The notes under the pieces were generated by a model, which searched no databases, was not told the origin of the DNA, and saw nothing but the letters and a program-made list of their open reading frames with translations. The position numbers and the translations under genes were made by a program. A stretch of DNA of 64,000 bases from Alysiella filiformis. Its GTDB lineage: Bacteria > Pseudomonadota > Gammaproteobacteria > Burkholderiales > Neisseriaceae. The DNA is taken from NCBI RefSeq assembly GCF_014054525.1, contig NZ_CP059564.1, positions 1,994,357 to 2,058,356 on the forward strand, written 5' to 3'. Positions 35,955 through 44,653 of the stretch are shown piece by piece. How positions within the stretch are numbered: the first letter of the stretch is position 1; the number at the start of each line of letters is the position of its first letter.

Positions 35955-36413
35955 ATGAAACGCCTGACCGCCCTACTCATCAGCCTGTGGCTGGGTATGC
36001 AAATTGGCTTTGGCTATGTGGTTGCCCCCATTTTATTTAATGTTTTGGAAAATCAATCGGCTGGCAAAATTGCGGGAATGCTGTTTCACGTTTCCAATGG
36101 TTTGGGTTTGCTGGCATGGGCATTGGCGTTTTTGGTGTGCCGCAGCACAGGCGGCTACCACAGTTGGGACAACCACTCATCGGGTGGACACACCCGCAAA
36201 TGGATAGCCCTGCTGATTGCATTATTGGCAATCAATGAATTTGTGTTCGCGCCCATTATTGCCGCATTAAAAGCAGGCGACACCCACATTTTGGTAACAT
36301 GGCTGGGCGGCAGCTTTGGCAAATGGCACGGCATATCCAGCGTGTTGCATTTGGTGGAAGGCTTGATTGGTTTTGGCTTGTGCATCAAATTGTTGCGTTT
36401 GGAAACACGATAA
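35955..36413 (+). CDS. DUF4149 membrane protein
   Basis: A 152-residue protein with four predicted membrane helices (about 5-25, 45-62, 83-100, 125-145). Its start KRLTALLISLWLGMQIGFGY, then VVAPILFNVL, is typical of DUF4149 (TMEM205-like) proteins, and the segment FAPIIAALK and the FGKWHGISSVLHLVEGLIGF motif fit as well. The family has no established function. An AAGGAAAATTT site precedes the ATG. It follows the initiating sugar transferase by about 100 bases with a DUS in between, and a terminator separates it from the convergent response regulator gene. Confidence 0.82.
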   Translation: MKRLTALLISLWLGMQIGFGYVVAPILFNVLENQSAGKIAGMLFHVSNGLGLLAWALAFLVCRSTGGYHSWDNHSSGGHTRKWIALLIALLAINEFVFAPIIAALKAGDTHILVTWLGGSFGKWHGISSVLHLVEGLIGFGLCIKLLRLETR

Positions 36414-36423
36414 CGTGGCACAC

Positions 36424-36462
36424 AAAAAAGGCTGCCTGAAAACCATTTCAGGCAGCCTTTTT
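36424..36462. terminator. DUS-based bidirectional terminator
   Basis: AAAAAGGCTGCCTGAAA and TTTCAGGCAGCCTTTTT form a 17-bp stem with a four-base loop and a T-tract on both strands, between the convergent DUF4149 and response-regulator genes. Confidence 0.85.
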
Positions 36463-36470
36463 GGTATTTT

Positions 36471-36848
36471 TTATTGAATTTTGCGATAATTTTCCACCAT
36501 TTTGCCCAAAGCAGAAGTCAGTTGCTCATCGGTAAATGGCTTACAAATAAAACCACGCGCCCCATATTGTAAAGCGCGTAAACCCGTTTTGCGGTCAGAC
36601 AATGCCGACACCACCAAAATATTCACATTAGAATCCAAGGTTTTCAACTTTTGAATACACTCCAAGCCGTCCATATAAGGCATGGTCAAATCCATGGTAA
36701 TAAACTGGGGGCGATGCTGCTGAAACTGAACGATGGCTTCTTCACCATTTGCCGCGCTTGCCACAACTTCCATTTGTAACTGTCTCATACCGCGTTCAAT
36801 GCGATTTCTGATGACGTTTGAATCATCAACAATCATTAACTTATACAT
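36471..36848 (-). CDS. Stand-alone CheY-like response regulator
   Basis: A 125-residue receiver domain with no output domain. The acidic pocket D8/D9, the phosphoacceptor D53 (ITMDLTMPYMDG), the switch threonine/serine near 81 (VVSALSD) and the conserved K103 (CKPFTDEQL) are all present. The ATG at 36846-36848 is chosen because it matches receiver starts (MYKLMIVDD). It lies 71 bases after the CheA-like kinase gene and is in the same orientation, so it is the probable phosphate acceptor. With no DNA-binding domain it should act by protein contact, as CheY and PilG/PilH do. The target is unknown. Confidence 0.92.
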   Translation of the reverse strand: MYKLMIVDDSNVIRNRIERGMRQLQMEVVASAANGEEAIVQFQQHRPQFITMDLTMPYMDGLECIQKLKTLDSNVNILVVSALSDRKTGLRALQYGARGFICKPFTDEQLTSALGKMVENYRKIQ

Positions 36849-36919
36849 TTTGCTTTCTTTCCTCTGGTATTTTAATCGGTGCAGCACACACAATCTGCGA
36901 CCGCACCGATTATTTTAAC

Positions 36920-39088
36920 TTATTTCTTGGGGAAAGAGAATGTAAACCGCGTGTATTGCTCAAACGCGCTTGCCACATTCATTTTTCCACCCATTTGTTT
37001 GACCGACTCTTTGATGATGCCCATGCCCACGCCCTTGCCAGCGTCTTCCGAAGCGTGGTCAAGCGTGGAAAAACCATCGCTCATCATCAAAGCCAATAAT
37101 TGATTGCGGCTCAACTGGGCAACTTGTGCTGGGCTGTATTGTCCCTGCTCCACAGCCTTGGCGCGAATTGCGTCAAAATTGATGCCATTGCCATCGTCTT
37201 CGGCAGTCAAATGATAGAAGTTTTTGTCTTCGCTAAACGACAATTTCAATTCACCAATGGCAGATTTTTGTCGCGCTTGACGCACATTTTGTGGCTCAAT
37301 ACCATGCACCACCGAATTGCGTAAAATTTGCACCAAAATGTCTTGAATCGGCTGCCATTTGGCGTTGTCAAACTGGGCTTTTTCAAAACCTTGCACGGTT
37401 AAATTGGCTTGTTTGTGTTCGCGCTTGGCAATGTCTTGCACAAATTTTTGCAAATGCGCCAAACGCGCTTGCATCGGATTTTGGCTGCCTGAACTGCCTT
37501 TTTCAGGCTGCTGCACGGCATTTTTCACGCTTTCGCCCGAGCCACCATTCATGCGTTGGCTATAATTGTCCAAAATATCGGTTAGGCGATACAAATCTTC
37601 CAGCAACACCACCAAACCCAAAAAGTCCTGACCATTCAGGCTGGATTGATTGCGTAAAACGCCCAAATTGTCTTCCACATTTTCGCAAATGTCCACCATA
37701 CGGCGCAAACGCAAAGAAGACGATTCGCCCTTGATACCGTGAATCGCACGACCGATGAAATTCACTTTTGCGCGCAATTCCATTTGCCCCGTTTCTTCCG
37801 ATTTCAGGCTTTCGTTGATTTCGGTTAAACGCTGTTTGGTAACTTGAATAAAGCCCGCCAAAATGCCCGCATCGGTATTCAAAATGGTATTGAGCATTTC
37901 CATTTCGCGTTTTTCTTGCTCTTGTTGCGCTTCCAAGCTCGCTTGCAGCAACACCGCTTGCGTGCTGTCCACCACGTTCACCAAGACGCGTTCAATTTTT
38001 TCATTTTGGGTTACGCGGAAAAAGCGGAAATCCAAATAACGCGGCTGACCGTTGCTTTGCGTAACCACAATACGGTGCAATGGATTCAAGTCTTCAATCA
38101 AATCTTCCATTACCCATTCGCTGTAAAGCTGTTCCACAAACACTTGCAGCGTTTCAATTTCGCTTTCAGGCAGCAGGCTTTCGGCTACGTCCAAAAAGCT
38201 CTTGCCACCCAAATTTTTGCTGCCAATCAACTCTTCCAAGTTGGCGGAATATTCGTTACCGATGACAAATTCTTTGTCAATCAAGAACAAACCTTCGCGC
38301 ACCGACGACATGATTTCGCCCATCTCTTGGTTGGCGCGTTCCAGCAAGGCATCGCCTTTAAGTAATTGACCAAACGAACCAAACACAATCAAACCAAACA
38401 GCAAAAACGCGCCAATCAATGCCGCCAACGTAATCATTTGCACAATATCCGAACGGTACACAACGTGTGCGTTCAAAATATTGGTCATGGCTTGGCTTTC
38501 ATTCAGCAGCGTTTGGTTGTACAAACGGGTATAATCCACTAAATAAGTACTGGTTTTTGCTGAAATTTTATTGCTTTGCGTGTCTTCAATAAAATTGTCA
38601 ATCAAACCCAAGTAAGGATTCCAAATTTCGCGAATGCGCTCGGCGTGTTGTTTGGCTTTGCCCGATAAGGCAGGCACTTGCACACCTTGAAATTCACCAC
38701 CTTTTTCAAAGGCTTGCAACGACTGCTCAAAATTGTCTTTCAAGGTTTTGATTTCGCTGATGCGGTTTAAACCATCTTGGGGTAACTCACTCAATTCAAT
38801 CACGCCTGCTTCATGCTGTTGTGCAGCCGATTGGTTGGCGTGTTCATGCTCTTCTTCGTGAATTTGTTGTTGGATATACAAATCCACGTCCATCAAGTTT
38901 TTGGACATTTGTTGAATGAATACGCCCTGTTGGGTTGCCAAGCTGGTTACTTGCGATTGTTGCGTGAAATAGCGTGTTGAAATAAAGTTGGCAATCAACA
39001 TGCCCACCGTTAAAAGCAAAAACAGACCAATCAATATCAGCAAACCGCGATATTTTTTTAAGCCCGTAGCAGAATTTTTTGTCTTCAT
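36920..39088 (-). CDS. Membrane CheA-like histidine kinase with Hpt and PAS-like sensor
   Basis: A 722-residue membrane kinase. Hydrophobic helices at about 14-36 and 212-236 enclose a periplasmic helical region with a His-rich patch (EEHEHANQSAAQQHEAG). Next come a PAS-like domain (about 260-390) and a helix. An Hpt domain has phosphoacceptor H450 (AIHGIKGESSSLRL). The ATPase domain has N-box ILRNSVVHGIEP, G1 DDGNGI and G2 EDAGKGVGMGIIKESVKQMGG. The layout is that of CheA P1 plus P4 attached to a transmembrane sensor; a CheW-binding P5 domain is not visible. It lies between an MglB-like lipoprotein gene (36 bases upstream) and a CheY-like gene. A sugar-responsive phosphorelay is the inference. 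Confidence 0.88.
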   Translation of the reverse strand: MKTKNSATGLKKYRGLLILIGLFLLLTVGMLIANFISTRYFTQQSQVTSLATQQGVFIQQMSKNLMDVDLYIQQQIHEEEHEHANQSAAQQHEAGVIELSELPQDGLNRISEIKTLKDNFEQSLQAFEKGGEFQGVQVPALSGKAKQHAERIREIWNPYLGLIDNFIEDTQSNKISAKTSTYLVDYTRLYNQTLLNESQAMTNILNAHVVYRSDIVQMITLAALIGAFLLFGLIVFGSFGQLLKGDALLERANQEMGEIMSSVREGLFLIDKEFVIGNEYSANLEELIGSKNLGGKSFLDVAESLLPESEIETLQVFVEQLYSEWVMEDLIEDLNPLHRIVVTQSNGQPRYLDFRFFRVTQNEKIERVLVNVVDSTQAVLLQASLEAQQEQEKREMEMLNTILNTDAGILAGFIQVTKQRLTEINESLKSEETGQMELRAKVNFIGRAIHGIKGESSSLRLRRMVDICENVEDNLGVLRNQSSLNGQDFLGLVVLLEDLYRLTDILDNYSQRMNGGSGESVKNAVQQPEKGSSGSQNPMQARLAHLQKFVQDIAKREHKQANLTVQGFEKAQFDNAKWQPIQDILVQILRNSVVHGIEPQNVRQARQKSAIGELKLSFSEDKNFYHLTAEDDGNGINFDAIRAKAVEQGQYSPAQVAQLSRNQLLALMMSDGFSTLDHASEDAGKGVGMGIIKESVKQMGGKMNVASAFEQYTRFTFSFPKK

Positions 39089-39123
39089 TTACTTTAACCT
39101 TAATCAAATCAAAAATTTGCTGA

Positions 39124-40173
39124 TTATTGAATTGCCATAAAATCTTTGATGTTGTCGCTGTGAATGTCTTGATAGGGCACTTTCACAACTTTGTATTCCA
39201 TTTCATAGGGTACACCTTCTAAAACGGGTTTACCTGCCGCCAAATTGGCTGCCATGCGTACTGCGGTGCGCGATTGTGCATCAAAATCGTTGAACACCGT
39301 GCCTGCCATGCTGCCTGAATTGAATGCCTCCAAAGCCGCTTTTGAACCATCAATGCCAAACACGGGGATTTTTTGATTGTTTTGTTGCAAAATCTCCACC
39401 GCGCCCAAAGCCATGGTATCGTTGTTTGCCAAAATCACTTCCACATTGGCAAATTCAGGCTGCGCCACCCATTTGGTCATCAATTCTTTGGTGGCTTGCG
39501 CTTGGAACATACCGTAATCTTGCAAAACTTTTTGCACAGGCACACCCAAGCTGGGGTAATTTTCCATGGTGCCGACCGACCATTTGGTACGCGCCATGGC
39601 ACCTGCGTGATTGGGAATGCCTTCAATCATGGCATATTGGATTTTGCCGTCTTTGTTTTTGTCCCACTGTGGGTTGGCTTGCCATGCTTTTAATACTTGC
39701 AAGCCTTGCAACACGCCAGCTTGGGCGGCATCACCGTCCACAAAATAAGCCGTGTCGCAAGCTGCCAAACTTTTTTCATTTGGGCTGCGGTTGATGTAAA
39801 CCACAGGGATTTTCTTGTCGCAATATTTTTTGACCATTTCTGCGCCAAAGCCCACGTCTGCCAAATTCACAACCAAGGCTTTTGCACCGCGTTCAATCAT
39901 GCCGTCTAATTGGGTGTTTTGTTTGTCTTGTTGGTTGGCGGCACTGTCCAGCAGCAGCGTGAGGTTGCTTTGCTCTTTGCCCACGTTTTCCATGGATTTG
40001 TACATGCCTTGGAAAAAGGGGTTGGTTTCAATACTGCTTACCGATGCGCCAATGGTGGATTGCGGGAATGGCACATTGCTGGAATCGTTTTTTTCGGGAT
40101 TGGGCGTACACGCACCAATAAAAAATGTCCCTATAAAAACAGGCAGATAAATCCATTGATTTTTCATTATCAT
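39124..40173 (-). CDS. MglB-like sugar-binding lipoprotein, probable sensor input
   Basis: A 349-residue type I periplasmic-binding protein related to the galactose receptor MglB. The signal FIGTFFIGACTPNP carries a lipobox, so it is membrane-anchored. The MglB pattern is retained: IGASVSSIETNPFFQGMYKS, AKALVVNLADVGFG, WDKNKDGKIQYAMIEGIPNHAGAMART (calcium-loop region) and VILANNDTMALGAVEIL. There is no permease or ATPase beside it; the next gene in the transcript is a transmembrane CheA-like kinase. It therefore looks like a receptor that hands sugar occupancy to the kinase. A second ATG six bases in (40167) is possible. A promoter TTGAAT-N17-TAGAAT lies just upstream. Confidence 0.88.
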   Translation of the reverse strand: MIMKNQWIYLPVFIGTFFIGACTPNPEKNDSSNVPFPQSTIGASVSSIETNPFFQGMYKSMENVGKEQSNLTLLLDSAANQQDKQNTQLDGMIERGAKALVVNLADVGFGAEMVKKYCDKKIPVVYINRSPNEKSLAACDTAYFVDGDAAQAGVLQGLQVLKAWQANPQWDKNKDGKIQYAMIEGIPNHAGAMARTKWSVGTMENYPSLGVPVQKVLQDYGMFQAQATKELMTKWVAQPEFANVEVILANNDTMALGAVEILQQNNQKIPVFGIDGSKAALEAFNSGSMAGTVFNDFDAQSRTAVRMAANLAAGKPVLEGVPYEMEYKVVKVPYQDIHSDNIKDFMAIQ

Positions 40174-40209
40174 GTATCCCTAATCTTTGTAAAAATCTGA
40201 TGGTTTGCC

Positions 40210-40238
40210 ATTCTAGCTGATTTTGCCAACAAATTCAA
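40210..40238 (-). promoter_or_regulatory. Predicted promoter of the lipoprotein-kinase-regulator operon
   Basis: On the minus strand TTGAAT (40238-40233), 17 bases, TAGAAT (40215-40210) is a good sigma-70 match. It would start transcription around 40203, some 30 bases before the lipoprotein gene. Confidence 0.5.
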
Positions 40239-40274
40239 AAAAACAAACATTTCTTAACAATCAGAAAAAAACCA

Positions 40275-40289
40275 TGTAATAGAGTTACA
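40275..40289. promoter_or_regulatory. HexR-like operator between the sensor operon and proA
   Basis: TGTAATAGAGTTACA is an inverted repeat TGTAAT-N3-GTTACA, one base from the HexR consensus TGTAAT-N3-ATTACA. It overlaps the -35 region of the probable proA promoter and lies about 40 bases upstream of the -35 element of the divergent sensor operon. Confidence 0.4.
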
Positions 40290-40311
40290 TATCCTTGATT
40301 TCTGCTATAAT
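40284..40311 (+). promoter_or_regulatory. Predicted proA promoter
   Basis: GTTACA (40284-40289), 16 bases, TATAAT (40306-40311). The -10 is a perfect consensus, the -35 is weak. It lies about 105 bases before the proA start. Confidence 0.5.
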
Positions 40312-40417
40312 TCATGCGCCATGTTTAAGGCTTTGTATTATTTTGTCAATTTTTGCATTTCTTGCGTCAAAATGGGTTTTCAGGCTGCCTGAAAAGCCGT
40401 TTTAAAGGAAAACCATC

Positions 40418-41677
40418 ATGTCCGATTCACAACAATATATTGAAAATAAAGCACAATGTGCGCGTGTTGCATTTTACCAACTGGCACAAGCCAGCAGCCA
40501 CGATAAAAATGCGGCATTACAGCGTTTGGCGGATTTGATTCTGGCAAACCAAAATGCCATTTTACAAGCCAATCAACAAGATATGCAAAATGCCCAAGCC
40601 AAAGGTTTGGACAATGCCATGCTTGACCGTTTGCAGCTCAACGAAAAAAGCCTTGCCGCGATGTGCGAGGGCTTGCACCAAATCATCGCGCTGCCCGACC
40701 CGATTGGGGAAATGGACGAATTTCGTTTGCGCCCCAATGGTTTACGCATTGGCAAAATGCGCGTACCGCTTGGCGTGATTGGCATGATTTACGAATCGCG
40801 CCCCAATGTTACGGTGGACGCGGCGGCTTTGTGCCTGAAATCGGGCAATGCTTGCATTTTGCGCGGCGGCAGCGAGGCGTTTCACAGCAATATGGCTTTG
40901 GCAAAATTGATTCAACAGGCTTTGCACGAAACTGGGCTGCCTGAAAACGCGGTGTGTTTTGTGGCAAGCACCGACCGCCAGCACGTTGGCGATATGCTAC
41001 AAGCCGTTGATTTGATTGATGTGATTATTCCGCGCGGTGGCAAAAGTTTGGTGTCGCGCATCAGCCAAGAATCGCGTGTGCCTGTGATTAAGCATTTGGA
41101 CGGCATCTGCCACGTTTATATTGATGAATTTGCTGATAAAACAAAGGCTTTAAACATTGCTTTCAATGCCAAAACTTCGCGCTACGGCACTTGCAACACA
41201 ATGGAAACGTTGTTGATTCACACCAGCCGTGCGGCGGAAATTTTGCCACAACTGGCTGATTTGTATGCCACAAAATCGGTTGAATTGCGTGGCTGCCTGA
41301 AAACACGCGCAATCCTGCCCCACATTCAGGCTGCCAGCGATGAAGATTGGGCAACCGAATACCTTGCACCCATTTTGTCCATCAAAATGGTGGACAATGA
41401 GGACGAGGCAATTTCCCATATCAATCAATACGGTAGCCACCACACCGACAGCATTGTTACCGAAAACTACACGCTGGCAAACCGCTTTTTGCGCCAAGTG
41501 GACAGCGCAAGTGTAATGGTCAATGTCTCCACGCGCTTTGCCGATGGTTTTGAATATGGCTTGGGTGCGGAAATCGGCATTTCCACCGACAAAATTCATG
41601 TGCGTGGCCCTGTGGGTTTGCACGGTTTGACTTCGCAAAAATGGATTGTGTTGGGCGATGGGCAAATTCGCGTTTAA
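40418..41677 (+). CDS. proA: Gamma-glutamyl phosphate reductase
   Basis: ProA reduces gamma-glutamyl phosphate to glutamate semialdehyde in proline synthesis, using NADPH. The 419-residue protein is full length. It has the aldehyde dehydrogenase-like fold with [50 protein letters not shown] and the catalytic cysteine in [14 protein letters not shown]. The C-terminus [25 protein letters not shown] is typical. The ribosome site AAAGGAAAACC precedes the ATG. proB is not adjacent. A DUS precedes the gene and a DUS-based hairpin follows it. Confidence 0.97.
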   Translation: MSDSQQYIENKAQCARVAFYQLAQASSHDKNAALQRLADLILANQNAILQANQQDMQNAQAKGLDNAMLDRLQLNEKSLAAMCEGLHQIIALPDPIGEMDEFRLRPNGLRIGKMRVPLGVIGMIYESRPNVTVDAAALCLKSGNACILRGGSEAFHSNMALAKLIQQALHETGLPENAVCFVASTDRQHVGDMLQAVDLIDVIIPRGGKSLVSRISQESRVPVIKHLDGICHVYIDEFADKTKALNIAFNAKTSRYGTCNTMETLLIHTSRAAEILPQLADLYATKSVELRGCLKTRAILPHIQAASDEDWATEYLAPILSIKMVDNEDEAISHINQYGSHHTDSIVTENYTLANRFLRQVDSASVMVNVSTRFADGFEYGLGAEIGISTDKIHVRGPVGLHGLTSQKWIVLGDGQIRV

Positions 41678-41691
41678 ACCTTGAAAAAGCC

Positions 41692-41722
41692 AAAAGCTGC
41701 CTGAAAACTTTTCAGGCAGCTT
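41692..41722. terminator. DUS-based terminator after proA
   Basis: AAAAGCTGCCTGAAAA pairs with TTTTCAGGCAGCTT over about 14 bases; the plus strand then runs into GTTTTTGTTTTTT. It sits between convergent proA and the SPOR-like gene. Confidence 0.8.
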
Positions 41723-41741
41723 GTTTTTGTTTTTTGGGATT

Positions 41742-42335
41742 TTATTTATTGCACGGTGCGCGGTGTAATTGACCATAACGCCCCACCACAGCTTGAATCG
41801 CCCCAGCCTCTTGGTCGCTCACCGACATGAACAACACATTCATGCGCGATGTGCTTTGTCCACCTTCATCTCCTGTGTTTTCAACCACTTGACGGCTTGC
41901 TGCATGGGGATATTTGCCCAGCAAACCTTTAATGCGATGGTAATCGTCTTCGGGCAAACTCACACGCGCGGAGCAATTTTTGTAGCTGGCTTGTGGTTTT
42001 TCCAATGCTTCCAATTTGTGCGTGTTGCCATTGCCACCCTTATCTTTAACAAGTGGTGGCTGTGGCTTGGGTGGTTCGGGTTTCACAACTGGGGGCTGTT
42101 TGATGACATTGGGGCTTGTATTGCCACCTGCGCCTTTGCCCAATACCACGCCACTTGCGGCAAGGGCTGCTGCACCGTTGCCACTTAAATCATTGGCGTG
42201 AATGATGATTTGTGTGGGTTGCTGCGCTGTGGCAACGGCAGGTGCGGGTTTGTATTCTTTCCACATTTTGCCTGCAATCATGCCTGCAAACACAATTAAA
42301 TTCAAACCAATCAAGGTAATAAAAAGCCATTTCAT
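41742..42335 (-). CDS. Membrane-anchored SPOR-like domain protein
   Basis: A 197-residue single-span protein. Residues 4-24 (LFITLIGLNLIVFAGMIAG) form the membrane anchor. A proline/lysine-rich linker (VVKPEPPKPQPP) follows, and the C-terminal 75 residues (NCSARVSLPEDDYHRIKGLL, ..., GAIQAVVGRYGQLHRAPC) have the beta-alpha-beta pattern of SPOR domains, which bind denuded septal peptidoglycan. Two cysteines bracket this domain. It follows birA-coaX by four bases, an arrangement I recall from Neisseria. A role at the division septum is inferred from the domain only. Confidence 0.65.
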   Translation of the reverse strand: MKWLFITLIGLNLIVFAGMIAGKMWKEYKPAPAVATAQQPTQIIIHANDLSGNGAAALAASGVVLGKGAGGNTSPNVIKQPPVVKPEPPKPQPPLVKDKGGNGNTHKLEALEKPQASYKNCSARVSLPEDDYHRIKGLLGKYPHAASRQVVENTGDEGGQSTSRMNVLFMSVSDQEAGAIQAVVGRYGQLHRAPCNK

Positions 42336-42339
42336 GTTG

Positions 42340-44097
42340 TCATTGTCTTTCTGTATTCAAAATACTTGATGGTGCTTGCTCTATGTAGGCGAGCAAGCCG
42401 TAAATAACCAAATTATCTACAATTTTGACGGTATTGTCTAAAAGAAAAGTTTCGGGCAGCGCATTGGCAACTTTTGCTGCGCCGCCACCTGTGATGATGA
42501 CATCGGTTGGGCTGCCTGAACATCGCGCTTGCAAACGGCTGTGCATCAACATCACAGAGCCACACACCGCGTCCATCATGCCGCCTGCTATGGCATTGGC
42601 GGTGGTGGTGGGAAAGGGGAACAATTTGCCAAGTGGTTGATTTAAATTGGCGGTTTTGATGGCAAGCGACTCTTTCATCAAGTGAAACCCTGGCATGATT
42701 GTCCCACCCAAATAATGCCCATCGGCTGTCATCGCATCAACCGTAACCGCCGTACCGCAACTGACCACCACACACGCATTTTGGCTAAACAAGCGGCTGC
42801 CCAAGGCATTGAACCAACGGTCGGCACCGTGTTGAGCTGGATTTTGGTAGTGATTGTACACCCCCAAAGCGCGTTTCATTGATGACAACCATTCTATGCG
42901 CTTTTCAGGCAGCCTGTTTGCCACCAAAGCCTGTTTCGCCAAACCGCACACCGCCGACCCCACAATGCGCGACACGTTTTGTCCGTATTTTGCCCACTCA
43001 TCTGCCAAAATGCCCAAATCACGATAGGGCGCGTGGTTGGTATGCACAATTTTGCCATTTTGCACCCACGCCCATTTTAGGCGACTGTTGCCACCGTCCA
43101 ACAGCAAATAGGCTTTTTGCGCCATTTGGGCTGCCTGAATGTGCTGGGCATTTTGTTGTGCGATTTGTTCGGGGCGGCGCAAACTGACTTCGCCACTGAA
43201 AACCGTTACCCTATTGCCCGATTCATTTTGTAATTGCAATGCACCGTTTGGCGCAATGCCCACCACTTTGCCTTCGTGCAACACCGCGCCATTTTGCAAC
43301 AACACCACTTCCTGATTGTGGTCGCGGTGGACGGCTTCGTATTCAGCGCGAAACGGGGCAAAACCTGCCGTTTCAAATTCAGGCAGCATGAGATTCAATT
43401 CGTGCAAAATGTCGTCCAAAATTTGCGCGGCGGTGCTTTTGCATTGGGCGGTGTGCAGCGAGGCGGCATTTTCCACATTTTTGGGCAAAACAAAATTGAT
43501 GCCTATGCCCATAATCACATGGGTTTGACCGTTTAAGCGCACCGATTCCACCAAAATGCCGCCCAATTTATCCAAACCCAACATCAAATCGTTAGACCAT
43601 TTGATTTTCACAGGGCAATGATGGCGCACCAACACACGCTGACACGCCAAAGCCACCAGCAAAGACAAAGCCCCAAGTTCCTGTTGTGATTGAGCAAAAG
43701 TCCAACCCACGCTGAACATCAGGCACTCGCCCAAGCGGTGTTCCCACACCCTGCCTTGTCTGCCGCGCCCTTTGCTTTGCTGATACGCCAAGGCAACGCG
43801 CTTGTGTATGCTGCGCCCTTGTTTTGCCATATTCATCAATTCATCGTTGCTGGACGTGGTTTCAGGGTAAATCCGCAAATGAAAATCGGCACAACGATGC
43901 GATTCGGGAACCAACGCCAAAGGACGCACCAATCGCCACAAACCATCTTGCTGGCGGAGCAAACCGCGAATGTGGTCGGGTTGCTGTTGCCACAAGGCAT
44001 TGAGCTGCTGCGGCAAACGCTGGCTGACACGCGCCAATTCGGTAATGTGATGAGGTTGCGCGTCTGCCAATAAAGTGAGTAACTGTGTGTGTGGCAT
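42340..44097 (-). CDS. birA-coaX: Bifunctional biotin protein ligase / type III pantothenate kinase
   Basis: A 585-residue fusion. The N-terminal third is BirA: a winged-helix-like segment (about 1-60), then SSNDELMN, the biotinyl-AMP loop KGRGRQGRVWEH and KIKWSNDLMLGLDKLGGILVE. From about residue 330 it is CoaX: LLLDGGNSRLKWAWV (phosphate motif), GADRWFNALGSRLF, CVVVSCGTAVTVDAMTADGHYLGGTIMPG and VIITGGGAAKV. It ligates biotin to carboxylase carrier protein and phosphorylates pantothenate for CoA. The same fusion is known in Neisseria, so it is a lineage trait. It is followed four bases later by the SPOR-like gene. Whether the N-terminal segment still represses biotin genes is unknown. Confidence 0.94.
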   Translation of the reverse strand: MPHTQLLTLLADAQPHHITELARVSQRLPQQLNALWQQQPDHIRGLLRQQDGLWRLVRPLALVPESHRCADFHLRIYPETTSSNDELMNMAKQGRSIHKRVALAYQQSKGRGRQGRVWEHRLGECLMFSVGWTFAQSQQELGALSLLVALACQRVLVRHHCPVKIKWSNDLMLGLDKLGGILVESVRLNGQTHVIMGIGINFVLPKNVENAASLHTAQCKSTAAQILDDILHELNLMLPEFETAGFAPFRAEYEAVHRDHNQEVVLLQNGAVLHEGKVVGIAPNGALQLQNESGNRVTVFSGEVSLRRPEQIAQQNAQHIQAAQMAQKAYLLLDGGNSRLKWAWVQNGKIVHTNHAPYRDLGILADEWAKYGQNVSRIVGSAVCGLAKQALVANRLPEKRIEWLSSMKRALGVYNHYQNPAQHGADRWFNALGSRLFSQNACVVVSCGTAVTVDAMTADGHYLGGTIMPGFHLMKESLAIKTANLNQPLGKLFPFPTTTANAIAGGMMDAVCGSVMLMHSRLQARCSGSPTDVIITGGGAAKVANALPETFLLDNTVKIVDNLVIYGLLAYIEQAPSSILNTERQ

Positions 44098-44154
44098 AAA
44101 TGTGCAATAAAGCTGCCTGAAAAAGCATTATTTTAACCGATTTTAACAAAAAAA

Positions 44155-44179
44155 GCTGCCTGAAAACGATTCAGGCAGC
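44155..44179 (-). terminator. DUS-based terminator after hpf
   Basis: GCTGCCTGAA and TTCAGGCAGC pair with a five-base loop; read on the minus strand the stem is followed by TTTTTTT. It lies between the hpf stop and the birA-coaX start. Confidence 0.85.
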
Positions 44180-44205
44180 CCATTTTCCATTTAAGGGGTA
44201 AAATT

Positions 44206-44493
44206 TTAATGGCGATTGGCTTTTTCCTTGTGTTGCAAAATGGCGCGGTCAAGTTTGTCCATCAACACATCAATGGCGGCATACATTTCACTTTCAATGG
44301 CTTCAACGTGCAAATCTTTGCCCGCCAAATGTGCTTGTGCGGCGGCTTTGTGCTGCGTTTTTTCGGCAGAAAGCGTGATATTGACACTAATCAAGCCATC
44401 GCTGTGGCGATTGATGCGCGACATTTTCTTTTCAACGTATTCACGCATGGCATTCGTTACTTCAATGTGCAAACCCGTAATGTGCAGATTCAT
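44206..44493 (-). CDS. hpf: Ribosome hibernation promoting factor HPF (short form)
   Basis: A 95-residue ribosome-associated protein of the YfiA/HPF family that blocks the decoding centre and promotes 100S dimers in stationary phase. The sequence begins MNLHITGLHIEVTNAMREYV, then EKKMSRINRH, and contains AQAHLAGKDLHVEAIESEMYAAIDVLMDKL, the two-helix, four-strand fold. The length identifies the short HPF type. It is downstream of rpoN on the same strand, the widespread rpoN-hpf order, separated here by about 160 bases with a DUS. An AGGAG site precedes the ATG. Confidence 0.95.
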   Translation of the reverse strand: MNLHITGLHIEVTNAMREYVEKKMSRINRHSDGLISVNITLSAEKTQHKAAAQAHLAGKDLHVEAIESEMYAAIDVLMDKLDRAILQHKEKANRH

Positions 44494-44653
44494 GATACCA
44501 ACTCCTAAAAATGAGCGACACAGAAAAACCGTTTAAAATCAACATTTAAACAGCAGAAAGTAGCATGAATTTCAGTCTATACCAAAAAAACAGCAATCGC
44601 AAGCGTTCAGGCTGCCTGAAAACCTGAAACCCTTGTTTTAAAAAAGAATAAAC

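Noticed and set aside
42340-44097. BirA-CoaX fusion considered as a novelty
   Set aside because: The same fusion is established in Neisseria, so it is expected in this lineage.
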